Origin: Bradyrhizobium sp. SZCCT0148
GTDB taxonomy: Bacteria; Pseudomonadota; Alphaproteobacteria; Rhizobiales; Xanthobacteraceae
DNA length: 64,000 bases
Direction of reading: 5' to 3'
NCBI RefSeq assembly: GCF_018129985.1
Contig: NZ_JAFCKT010000005.1
Coordinates: forward strand, 1 to 64,000
Of the stretch, positions 16,251 to 23,697 are shown piece after piece. A program made the translations under genes and the position numbers. A model generated the notes under the pieces. The model ran no database searches. It worked only from the letters and a program-made list of their open reading frames with translations, and was not told the origin of the DNA. Positions within the stretch are counted from its first letter, which is position 1. The number at the start of each line of letters is the position of its first letter.

Positions 16251-17089
16251 ATTTGGGAGCGGCGCCCGCAATCAAGGACGATGCGACATCCTTATGGACA
16301 TAGATCGATTGCGAGGCAGCCGAGCGTCGCGCATCTATGCATCCGGCCACTTGGGCACCCATTGATCGCCAAGTTTCACGTAGGAGCGCTTCACGGCGGC
16401 CCATGCTGTTCGGTGCGCGATTTCTTCCTGTCGAAGGTCCCCGGCATGCGCGGCAAAGGAATGGTCGACCGCTTCTCGATAGATTATCGAGGGCATGAGG
16501 CGGCAGATGGTGCCGCACGCCGGGTGGAAGATCGCCGTTTGATCGATAAGGCATCTCCAACTCCCGTGCCTGTCACTCGCTCTCGGGCGGTACGGGCCAA
16601 GCAGGACGCTCTTACGGCTTCATTGCCAAATCGTACTCGGGCAGGGAGCCGGCGCCGGCTATCGCGATCTCCGCACCGACTGCTGCCTGGTATCATCCCG
16701 ATCTACAATCCTACCGCTGTCCTTTGCCGTCTTGGCGGCGGCGATCGCCCGACGCCGTGAAAAGAGGGGGCCCGGGCATCAGGCGGCCGTTGGCGAGGGA
16801 GCATGTGCGGGAGCTAGGTGGCCAAGGTCGGCTCATGTGCCGCATGCTCGCATTCGCGGGGATGCCGGCATCGGCGCGGGTCTGGCTGGGCCGAAGACCC
16901 AGCATCGTCCCGTCTCGACGAATTGATGAGCGCGTCGTCACCCGGCGTGCGCACCTAGGAACTCTCGGGCACGATCGACGCTTGAATCGGCGGGCCAGTA
17001 TCGCCGCCGATCGCTGGCCTGCACGGCCCCGCCTCCAAAGCCCCCATGCCCCCCAGGGTGGGGCCGTGCTTCACCAGAGGAGACGAAAA
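16251..17089. other. Intergenic stretch, no supported gene
   Basis: About 840 bases. Several long but overlapping frames exist, as expected in GC-rich DNA, with no recognisable family. The one distinct element is a perfect palindrome, CTCGATA-gat-TATCGAG, at 16475-16491. AGAGGAGA at 17076-17083 serves the following DUF2934 gene. Confidence 0.5.
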
Positions 17090-17251
17090 TTGTCCGAACC
17101 GACCGAACAAGACATCAGAGACCGCGCGCACCGTTTGTGGGAGCAAGCCGGCAAGCCCGAGGGCCGCGACGATGAGTTTTGGAACGCGGCCGAGCAGGCG
17201 CTGCGCAACGAGGATAAGTCAGACACGCTGCGGACGCCGGATACGCTGTGA
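17090..17251 (+). CDS. DUF2934 small protein
   Basis: A 53-residue protein covering one DUF2934 motif: IRDRAHRLWEQAGKPEGRDDEFWNAAE matches the family pattern I..RAY.LWE..GRP.GRD..FW..AE (shown here in parts). It starts with TTG after AGAGGAGACGAAAA. Its last bases overlap the GTG of the next gene, so the two are translationally coupled. The family is abundant in Rhizobiales; its function is unknown. Confidence 0.75.
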   Translation: MSEPTEQDIRDRAHRLWEQAGKPEGRDDEFWNAAEQALRNEDKSDTLRTPDTL

Positions 17252-17433
17252 CCGACAAGAATTGTCCGTTCTGCCAGGGGCTGGGGTGGGTCTGCGAAAA
17301 CCATCCGCTCCGGGCCTGGAGCGAACAGCTGGGCGGCTGCCGCTGTGGCGAGGGCATGCCATGTACCTGCAACACGGCCGAAGATCCGGAAACGCGCGTG
17401 GTGATCGTCGAAGCCGATACGACGTGGCACTAG
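17248..17433 (+). CDS. Cys-rich small protein, probable metal-binding
   Basis: A 61-residue protein with CPFC near the N-terminus (DKNCPFCQGLGWVCENHP), followed by CRCGEGMPCTC. The clustered CxxC and CxC motifs suggest zinc or another metal, resembling short DnaJ-type Cys-rich modules. It starts with GTG overlapping the DUF2934 stop. I recall similar short proteins in Bradyrhizobium annotated only as hypothetical. Metal binding is inferred from the Cys pattern alone. Confidence 0.7.
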   Translation: MTDKNCPFCQGLGWVCENHPLRAWSEQLGGCRCGEGMPCTCNTAEDPETRVVIVEADTTWH

Positions 17434-17612
17434 CTCGATGCGATGGTGCGTGGTGCGGTGAGCGTAGCGAAACCCATCATGCTGCTTCCTGCCGGCCCTG
17501 AATCAGTTTCGCATCGCACGTCCCATTCCCCGCCCGCTGCCAGGGGGAATAGACCATCCCGCAAGGCATTGACGGGCTCTCACAACTACATTTTCCCACA
17601 GCGGTATCAGTA

Positions 17613-17891
17613 GTGGACGAGCAGAAAAGAATAGAGCACCAAATCGAACTCGCCACGCGAGCGGTTGCGCTCGTCAAGGACGAGCCCACCCGCCATCGCT
17701 TCCGCGGCTTTGCCGAGGAGCTGAAACGAAAGCTCCGCGGCATGATGCGCCGCGGCCAGGTTCGCGCCCGCGCCTACGAACTCTGGGAGCGGGCGGGACG
17801 GCCAGCAGATCGCGAGCTGGAGTTCTGGCTCGAAGCGGAGCGGCAACTTGAGGAGGGGGACGAGCGAAGGGGCGCGGGCGGTTCTTCATAG
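17613..17891 (+). CDS. DUF2934-containing small protein
   Basis: A 92-residue basic protein. The N-terminal half is a charged helix (KRIEHQIELATRAVALVKDE), and the C-terminal half is a second DUF2934 motif (VRARAYELWERAGRPADRE, LEFWLEAERQLEEG). The start is GTG with only a weak ribosome-binding site. It lies 180 bases after the Cys-rich gene. Together with the gene at 17090, this makes two DUF2934 genes within 800 bases. Confidence 0.68.
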   Translation: MDEQKRIEHQIELATRAVALVKDEPTRHRFRGFAEELKRKLRGMMRRGQVRARAYELWERAGRPADRELEFWLEAERQLEEGDERRGAGGSS

Positions 17892-18791
17892 GCACCGGCT
17901 GCCGGCGCGATCGAGGACGTCGGCAAGCCCGCGCCTGTGCCGCCTGCGGGCCGAAGCCCTCCGGTGCGGCGCACGCCCGGCATCCACGTTCTTATGCTGG
18001 GTAGAAACCAGGAAGAAAGCCGCCGGGCTCTTCACCCTGGCGGCTTGGAAAAGTCCCTAGCTGTCGATCGTCGCCGCAGCCTCACGCGTACCGCCGTTAC
18101 CTTGTTTGCGGCCATGCAGGGACATCGTAGGGCAGGAGCCGTGATTCTGCTGTGATCTGACGCACACAGTGCACAGTTGATCACGAAGCCGGGTGCCGCG
18201 TGAGAACCGGGGACGGTGGAATGGGTAGATCCCTTGCCAAACCCAACATGTCCCGGCACGGAAATCTTCGTCCAGGTTTCCATTCAGGAGGACTCGGCGA
18301 ATCTGACTGACGCAGGCAGCAGCGGCTTTCTGACGCACGTTCTGGGTACGCCGTGCCGCTTCCGCCGTTCAAGCCCGGCGCGGCGAGTGCAAGATGCTCG
18401 CGTGCGTCGAGCACCGCATGCAACCTTCGCAGCGGCGTAGCGACATTTGCACAGTGTTCGGCGTGACATGCCATGCAGGCTTGCGCCGCCGTTCCATCCT
18501 CGTTGTCGACCAACGCATCAAATGCGAGCGATTGTCGCGCCTGAAATTCGCAGTCTGCCTATGCGCTATCTCACACTTTGAAAATTAGCGGCCTCACGAT
18601 TTGCTGACGCGATGACAGGCGTCATCCGTTGCTTTGTCTAATTCAGGTTGTATGGTGGCCGCGAACATTTCGACCCGGTCGATGACGTATGGATGGTGGG
18701 TGCCGTCCGCATCATTGGCGATGGTCATCATAAGAATGTTCGCCAGTGCATGAAGTGAGGGACAGAGGACAATGACCGAAGGACAAGCACA
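17892..18791. other. Intergenic stretch with one hairpin
   Basis: About 900 bases without a supported gene. AAGCCGCC (18017-18024) pairs with GGCGGCTT (18039-18046), and inner GGG/CCC can extend the stem, giving a terminator-like hairpin about 125 bases after the DUF2934 gene but with no T-run. A leftward frame at 18594-18728 (starting MMTIANDADGTHHPYVIDRV) could be a 45-residue protein but lacks a ribosome-binding site. Confidence 0.45.
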
Positions 18792-19616
18792 ATGTCGCTG
18801 CTCCAAATCAATCTCTTCGGCGGTGTCGAGGTAGTTTCTGCTTCCGGTGAGTTCGTGCTGATCCCCAGCCGCAAGGCTGCGACTCTGCTGGGCTACGTCG
18901 CGCTCAGTTCCCCACGGGCCATTTCACGCGGCAAGCTCGCGACCCTGTTGTGGGACGGTCACTTCAGCGATCGTGCGCGCGCCAGCCTTCGACAAGCTCT
19001 GCTCACATTGCGGCGTGTGCTGCCGCAATATCCCGACGTGATCACGGCCGATCGCGACGACATCCGGATCTGCCCGGCCGCCATCAGTACCGATGTCGGG
19101 GAATTCGAGCGCCTGCTCCGGGACGGCCACCCCGAACGGCTAGCCCGTGCGGCGCTGCTCTATCGAGGCGACCTTCTCGAGGGCATCGACTCAAATTCTT
19201 GCCAGTTCGAGGCGTGGCTCTCCGCCGAGCGTCAGCGACTGAGAACACTGGCGATGCAGGCCCTTGCAGGCCTGCTGGACGCCGACAAGCGCGAACACAT
19301 GGATATCGCGATTGCACTCGCGCTGCGTATCCTCGCGATCGACCCGCTTCAGGAGAATGTCCATCGCATCCTGATGCGCTGTTATGCGCAGCAAGGCCGC
19401 CGCGCAGACGCGTTGCGTCAGTATGACCTCTGTCGCTCCGTGCTGTGGCGCGACGTTCGCGCAGCGCCGGAACAGGAGACCGAACAGCTGCAGCGCGAAA
19501 TTCGCCACATGTTCTGCACGTCGCCGCGATCTGTCTCGCTCAAATTGCCCCGCGCCAAAAACTTTGACGCAACTTTCACGCTCGACGTGACGCCTGCATC
19601 ACGATCCCTGTCGTAG
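18792..19616 (+). CDS. BTAD-domain transcriptional regulator
   Basis: A 274-residue regulator of the SARP/AfsR type. An OmpR-like winged-helix DNA-binding domain covers about residues 1-95 (LQINLFGGVEVVSASGE, SRGKLATLLWDG, ARASLRQALLTLRRVLP). A bacterial transcriptional activation domain of TPR-like helices covers about 98-245 (DVGEFERLLRDG, AALLYRGDLLEGI, FEAWLSAERQRLR, RILAIDPLQENVHRILMRCYAQQGRRADALRQYD). No NB-ARC or other sensor domain is attached. It lies 85 bases upstream of the repeat-protein gene on the same strand and is the likely regulator of the repeat-protease cluster. Confidence 0.82.
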   Translation: MSLLQINLFGGVEVVSASGEFVLIPSRKAATLLGYVALSSPRAISRGKLATLLWDGHFSDRARASLRQALLTLRRVLPQYPDVITADRDDIRICPAAISTDVGEFERLLRDGHPERLARAALLYRGDLLEGIDSNSCQFEAWLSAERQRLRTLAMQALAGLLDADKREHMDIAIALALRILAIDPLQENVHRILMRCYAQQGRRADALRQYDLCRSVLWRDVRAAPEQETEQLQREIRHMFCTSPRSVSLKLPRAKNFDATFTLDVTPASRSLS

Positions 19617-19701
19617 CGTCAGCCGCTCGCACCAGTGATCCCGACTCCTTCGGGAAGCAATTGTCGCTCGCGGGTCAGGCACTTCATCAGGAGATTTGAT
19701 C

Positions 19702-20745
19702 ATGACTGGAACACAGCAGCAGTACGAGGATTATGGCCAACTCGACCCGCAGGGCATTTTCGGCTCCATCCTCGGCGGAGCGGCCGGACGCGTTATCGGT
19801 AATCTGCTCGGCGGCAAGAAGGGAAAGACCATCGGCGGTGTCGTCGGAAACATCGGCGGAGGTTTCCTGCCGTTTTCAGCCGGTCCGGACATGCCGCAAG
19901 GTTCGGTACAGGTCTCGGACATGGAGCTGCAGAGCTTCTGGAGCGTGCTGAAGAAGATCGGCCAGGGCGTGCAGACCGGTGTGAACATCGGTCACCAGCT
20001 CGGCGTGTTCAGCGCCGGCCAGCCGGGCCTGCAGCCCGCTGCGGCCGCGCCGCCGACCGACATGGAGCTGCAGAGCTTTTGGAGCGTGCTGAAGAAGATC
20101 GGCCAGGGCGTACAGACCGGCGTGAACATCGGTCACCAGCTCGGCGTGTTCAGCGCCGGCCAGCCGGGCCTGCAGCCCGCTGCGGCCGCGCCGCCGACCG
20201 ACATGGAGCTGCAGAGCTTCTGGAGCGTGCTGAAGAAGATCGGCCAGGGTGTGCAGACCGGCGTGAATATCGGTCACCAGCTCGGCGTGTTCAGTGCCCA
20301 ACCCGGCCTCGAGCCGGCCGCGGCAGCACCGCCGACCGACATGGAGCTGCAGAGCTTCTGGAGCGTGCTGAAGAAGATCGGTCGGGGTGCCCAGACCGGC
20401 CTGGACATCGGCCACCAGCTCGGTGTGTTCAGCGCCGGCCAGCCCGGCCTGCAGCCGGCAGCAAGCGCGCCGCCGACCGACATGGAGCTGCAGAGCTTCT
20501 GGAGCGTGCTGAAGAAGATCGGCCAGGGCGTGCAGAGCGGGGTGAATATCGGTCATCAGCTCGGTGTGTTTAGCGCCGGCCAGCCCGGCCTGCAGCCGGC
20601 AGCAAGCGCACCGCCGACCGACATGGAGCTGCAGAGCTTCTGGAGCGTGCTGAAGAAGATCGGCCAGGGCGCCCAGACCGGCCTCGATATCGGCCGCCAG
20701 CTCGGCGTGTTCAGCGCCGGCCAGCCCGGTGGCACGATGCACTAG
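19702..20745 (+). CDS. Glycine-zipper protein with six 47-residue amphipathic repeats
   Basis: A 347-residue protein I cannot place in a known family. Residues 1-72 hold a short polar head (MTGTQQQYEDYGQLDPQG) and a glycine-zipper membrane-like segment (FGSILGGAAGRVIGNLLGGK, then TIGGVVGNIGGGFLPF). Residues 73-347 are six tandem copies starting at 73, 120, 167, 213, 260 and 307. Each contains MELQSFWSVLKKIGQGVQ, TGVNIGHQLGVFSAG and a Pro/Ala linker (LQPAAAAPPT). The repeat core is an amphipathic, glycine-spaced cationic helix, like a pore-forming or antimicrobial peptide. There is no Sec signal or Cys. AGGAG lies eight bases before the ATG. The neighbouring subtilisin-like protease and inhibitor make it a candidate polyprotein precursor; that is inference. 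Confidence 0.75.
   Translation: MTGTQQQYEDYGQLDPQGIFGSILGGAAGRVIGNLLGGKKGKTIGGVVGNIGGGFLPFSAGPDMPQGSVQVSDMELQSFWSVLKKIGQGVQTGVNIGHQLGVFSAGQPGLQPAAAAPPTDMELQSFWSVLKKIGQGVQTGVNIGHQLGVFSAGQPGLQPAAAAPPTDMELQSFWSVLKKIGQGVQTGVNIGHQLGVFSAQPGLEPAAAAPPTDMELQSFWSVLKKIGRGAQTGLDIGHQLGVFSAGQPGLQPAASAPPTDMELQSFWSVLKKIGQGVQSGVNIGHQLGVFSAGQPGLQPAASAPPTDMELQSFWSVLKKIGQGAQTGLDIGRQLGVFSAGQPGGTMH
19918..20745 (+). repeat. Six tandem 141-bp coding repeats
   Basis: Units begin with GACATGGAGCTGCAGAGC at 19918, 20059, 20200, 20338, 20479 and 20620. Spacing is 141 bases except for one 138-base unit that lost one codon in the SAGQPG segment. Units differ by only a few bases, including silent positions, indicating recent amplification or gene conversion. 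The last unit ends early at QPGGTMH. Confidence 0.95.
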
Positions 20746-20756
20746 ACCCGAAACGC

Positions 20757-20778
20757 AGCGGGCGGGCGCAAGCCCGCT
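20757..20778 (+). other. Intercistronic hairpin after the repeat gene
   Basis: AGCGGGC (20757-20763) pairs with GCCCGCT (20772-20778) over an 8-base loop, 12 bases after the repeat-gene stop and 28 before the next ATG. There is no T-run, so it is more likely an mRNA stability or partial-termination element setting a higher level for the repeat protein than for the downstream genes. Confidence 0.45.
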
Positions 20779-20805
20779 CCTGCACACAGAATGAATGGAA
20801 AGCCG

Positions 20806-21030
20806 ATGGCGAATTCGAATACGTCGCAGCAATTCATCGTGCAGGGGGACCCGGTCCGGTCCGGTCAGCTCAACGAACACCTGCGGCGTGAACCCGGCGT
20901 GAAGCGAATAGCGCAGGTCGCTCCCGACGTCGTCATCCTGTCGATGACGAAGACACAGGCCGATCGCCTGAAATCGACGTTTGCCACGCTCGTGGTCGAA
21001 CCGGATTCAGCGCTGAAGCCATTCGGCTGA
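20806..21030 (+). CDS. Free-standing subtilisin propeptide/inhibitor-like protein (I9-like)
   Basis: A 74-residue protein with the beta-alpha-beta-beta-alpha-beta pattern of subtilisin propeptides: QQFIVQGD (strand), SGQLNEHLRREPGVKRIAQV (helix and strand), DVVILSMTKTQADRLKSTF (strand and helix), TLVVEPDSAL (last strand and tail). It also matches residues about 55-140 of the protease encoded 46 bases downstream (shared QF.(I/V), PD/PG(I/V), L.KMT/LSMT...A..LK, VE.D..L). It therefore looks like a duplicated propeptide acting in trans as folding chaperone or inhibitor. The ATG at 20806 has GGAAAG ahead; 20791 is an alternative. Confidence 0.7.
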   Translation: MANSNTSQQFIVQGDPVRSGQLNEHLRREPGVKRIAQVAPDVVILSMTKTQADRLKSTFATLVVEPDSALKPFG

Positions 21031-21076
21031 TTTCGGTCAGCAATCATTGGACACGCAAAACATCAAGGAGGCTGCA

Positions 21077-23104
21077 ATGGCCACGAGAGGCAAACCAGGA
21101 ACGTCCGGGCAGGCCGAGAGCAATGCGACCGAACCGGCGACCAACGGCAACGGCGCGCATCCCGCGCATGAAGCCGGCCCGTCGCCGGCACCCGCGCAGG
21201 CGACCGTAACGATCGCATCGCGCAAGGCGCAATTTATGATCGCGCCGCAGCAGCAGCCTGGGCTTGCGACCTTCAGCGTCGACTTCCTGACCCAGCAGCT
21301 CAACAACAGCCCCGACATCGAAGTGGTGAAGACGGTCTCGCCGCCGCGCCTGTTCGGATTTCAGAGTGCGGAGCTCGGACAGGTGCCGCTCAGTCCGCTG
21401 GTTCTCGCCAAGATGACTCCCGACAAGGCCAAGCTGCTGAAGACCCAAGCCCAGGGGCGGTGCGCGGTGGAGCGTGACGAGCGGCTGGCCTACATGCTTG
21501 ACCCCTCCACGCCGCAGCTTCCCAATCCCGGCGTGCTGACGCCGCTGGCCGACGGCTTCACCGCGACGATCGAAGTGTTGGGCCAGGACGGTCCGCTGCC
21601 CGAAGCCGAGGTCTACGTGTTCGGCAGCATGTGGCCGGCACAGGGCATCACCGACGCCAGTGGCCGTGCCACGGTGACCCTGCAGGGCGAAACACCGGAG
21701 ACCATCCGCTCGATCCTCGTCAAACCCAAGATCGACTACTGGACCTTCTGGCTCGATCGTCCGCAGCTCGTTCCGAACAGTGTCAACCGGATCGCCGTGA
21801 GGGCGCTCGGTGCCGTCTTGCGCAACTTCCCCGGCCAGCAATTGACGGGTTGGGGTGAGCGCGCCATGGGGCTCGATCGCCTGCCGCCGTCCTTCGACGG
21901 CGCCGGCATCAAGATCGCGATCATCGATTCCGGCCTGGCGCCGACCCATCGCAATCTGCACGGCATCACGGTGGGCACCAGCATCGTCGGCAACGACAAG
22001 GCGGCGTGGACCGTCGACACGATCGGCCATGGCTCGCATTGCGCGGGGATCATCGCCGGCGGTCCGGTCGGCCCCGGTGGCGGAATCCGCGGCTTCGCGC
22101 CGGCGGCGGAAATCCATGTCTGCCGCATATTCCCCGGCGGCCGGTTCAGCGATCTGGTCGCTGCGCTCGATTACTGCATGGAGCACGGCATCGACGTCGT
22201 GAACATGAGCCTCGGTGGCGGCGATCCCTCGCAGATCATCGAGGAACGCATCATCCGCGCCAAGCAGATGGGTATGGCCTGCATCATCGCGGCCGGCAAT
22301 TCCTCGGGGCCGGTGCAGTTTCCCGCCTCGACGCCGCATTGCCTCGCGGTCGCCGCGTTGGGCAAATGGGGCGAGTTCCCCGACGACAGCTATCATGCGC
22401 AGCAGGCGCTCGACGGCTTCCAGAGCCGCGACGGGTATTTCCCGGCGAAATTCTCCTGCTTCGGACCGGAGGTCGACGTCTGTGCGCCCGGCGTTGGCAT
22501 CGTCTCATCGCTGCCCGCTGATGGTTTTGGTGCATGGGACGGCACCTCGATGGCGACGCCGCATGTCACCGGCCTCGCCGCGCTCGTGCTGGCCCATCAT
22601 CCTGATTTCACCAAGGGCAACTTCCAGAATCGCGATGCACGCCGTGTCGAGCGGCTGTTCCAGATCCTGAAGGAAACCGCGACGCCGCTGCAATTCGGTG
22701 ACCCCAACCGGACCGGCGCGGGACTGCCGAACGCGATGCGGGCGCTCGGCCTCGAAACCGGCGTCGCCCCGATCGCCGCGGCTGCGTCCGCAACCGATCC
22801 GTCGCTGGCAACGTTGCGTCGTCTGCTCGGGTTGCCGCCGGCCGACGCACCGAGCATGGTTCCGGCGAGCGCCCCGGCGCCGCAGCCCGCCGCTCCCATG
22901 CAGGCCAGTGCCGGTTCAGTGGCGCGCGGTCCGGCACAAACGGCGGGCGCGATGACGCTGCAGTCCGTCGATCCCGCGCAAAGCGGTTCGGGCTACCTCG
23001 CCCGCGGTCCCGCACCGACGGCGAGCGCGGCATTCGTGCCCACCATGATGGATCCCGATCCAGCCCAGATCCGGCAGATTATGCACAGGGTCGGCTTGCT
23101 GTAA
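21077..23104 (+). CDS. S8 subtilisin-family serine protease with transthyretin-like domain
   Basis: A 675-residue protease. In order: a low-complexity N-terminus (1-50) without Sec signal; an I9-like propeptide (about 55-140); a beta-sandwich resembling carboxypeptidase-regulatory/transthyretin domains (about 158-245: ATIEVLGQDGPLPEAEVYVF, GITDASGRATVTL); the S8 catalytic domain with D284 (AIIDSG), H318 (GHGSHCAG) and S491 (DGTSMATPH), all intact; and a Pro/Ala-rich C-terminal tail with repeated ARGPA motifs. AAGGAG lies six bases before the ATG at 21077. It sits last in the regulator-repeat-inhibitor-protease cluster, and the repeat protein is the obvious candidate substrate (inference). Confidence 0.85.
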   Translation: MATRGKPGTSGQAESNATEPATNGNGAHPAHEAGPSPAPAQATVTIASRKAQFMIAPQQQPGLATFSVDFLTQQLNNSPDIEVVKTVSPPRLFGFQSAELGQVPLSPLVLAKMTPDKAKLLKTQAQGRCAVERDERLAYMLDPSTPQLPNPGVLTPLADGFTATIEVLGQDGPLPEAEVYVFGSMWPAQGITDASGRATVTLQGETPETIRSILVKPKIDYWTFWLDRPQLVPNSVNRIAVRALGAVLRNFPGQQLTGWGERAMGLDRLPPSFDGAGIKIAIIDSGLAPTHRNLHGITVGTSIVGNDKAAWTVDTIGHGSHCAGIIAGGPVGPGGGIRGFAPAAEIHVCRIFPGGRFSDLVAALDYCMEHGIDVVNMSLGGGDPSQIIEERIIRAKQMGMACIIAAGNSSGPVQFPASTPHCLAVAALGKWGEFPDDSYHAQQALDGFQSRDGYFPAKFSCFGPEVDVCAPGVGIVSSLPADGFGAWDGTSMATPHVTGLAALVLAHHPDFTKGNFQNRDARRVERLFQILKETATPLQFGDPNRTGAGLPNAMRALGLETGVAPIAAAASATDPSLATLRRLLGLPPADAPSMVPASAPAPQPAAPMQASAGSVARGPAQTAGAMTLQSVDPAQSGSGYLARGPAPTASAAFVPTMMDPDPAQIRQIMHRVGLL

Positions 23105-23129
23105 CGCGCAGCAAGGCGGTTTGCGAAAA

Positions 23130-23159
23130 GGGGCACAGCGGCACCAGTCGCTGTGCCCC
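23130..23159 (+). terminator. Terminator-like hairpin after the S8 protease
   Basis: GGGGCACAGCG (23130-23140) pairs perfectly with CGCTGTGCCCC (23149-23159) over an 8-base loop, 26 bases after the stop codon. The following sequence GATCGTTTGA is only weakly T-rich. Confidence 0.65.
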
Positions 23160-23265
23160 GATCGTTTGACGCGCCGTGATGGGGCGGGTCGTAGGATGGG
23201 GTGAGCCCTCGCGAAAACATTATTTCCTCCGCGTTACACGAAGATGGCAGTGATTGAACCGAGAA

Positions 23266-23309
23266 GCCGCGGCGTACTGGATTCCCCGCCTGCGCGGGGG
23301 ATGACAGCG
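23266..23309. repeat. Short palindromic dispersed-type element
   Basis: GTACTGGATTCCCCGCC followed by TGCGCGGGGGATGACAGCG contains CCCCGC-ctgc-GCGGGG (23284-23299). I recall this type of element (ATTCCCCGCCTGCGCGGGG) as a frequent intergenic palindrome in Bradyrhizobium. It probably marks the end of the protease cluster. Confidence 0.5.
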
Positions 23310-23313
23310 AGAC

Positions 23314-23637
23314 TTGGAGATTCAACTGCGGACGAGCAGACGTTCGGGCGGGCCGGCAGCGAACGCCGATCAGGTCGGCGATGACGGGACGCTGGCCGCG
23401 GTCGGACTCGACAAGGTCCATGTCGATCTGCCCAACGGAATCTCGTTCGAGATCCTGCATTCCCCAGGCAAGAATTCGACCGACAGCGCCGCGATCATGA
23501 AGCAGCTCACCGACGCCGCCGAAGAGTTCGCCGAATCGCTCGGGCATTATTCGCCGGCATCGAACGCCGCGTCGGCCTACGCCGCGCAGCAGGCCGCCGC
23601 GTCCGGTCGGAAAGGCCAGTTCGATGCCCGCGGCTGA
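23314..23637 (+). CDS. Hypothetical protein, start uncertain
   Basis: A 107-codon frame beginning with TTG and partly overlapping the edge of the dispersed element, so the first 20-25 codons may not be coding. The rest is protein-like: VHVDLPNGISFEILHSPG and a helical segment (AAIMKQLTDAAEEFAESLGH), ending in an Ala-rich tail. I do not recognise it. It is on the same strand as the protease cluster but behind a terminator-like hairpin, so it may be separate or a remnant. Confidence 0.4.
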   Translation: MEIQLRTSRRSGGPAANADQVGDDGTLAAVGLDKVHVDLPNGISFEILHSPGKNSTDSAAIMKQLTDAAEEFAESLGHYSPASNAASAYAAQQAAASGRKGQFDARG

Positions 23638-23697
23638 TGCGCGCGCAAAGGGCGTGACGATGTCACGCCAGCGCTCGCCGCGCTCCCTCCGCGCCCC

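Noticed and set aside
18181..18513. Leftward 110-codon frame containing CMACH, a possible haem c motif
   Set aside because: The rest of the frame does not resemble a cytochrome, there is no signal peptide or ribosome-binding site, and one CxxCH in an Ala/Arg-rich frame is easily a chance match.
19876..20880. Long 334-codon antisense frame across the repeat gene
   Set aside because: It is the mirror of the 141-bp coding repeats; the sense frame has a ribosome-binding site and coherent peptide features, whereas the antisense one does not.
21044..22396. 450-codon antisense frame within the S8 protease gene
   Set aside because: The protease frame carries all catalytic motifs; the antisense translation has no recognisable fold.
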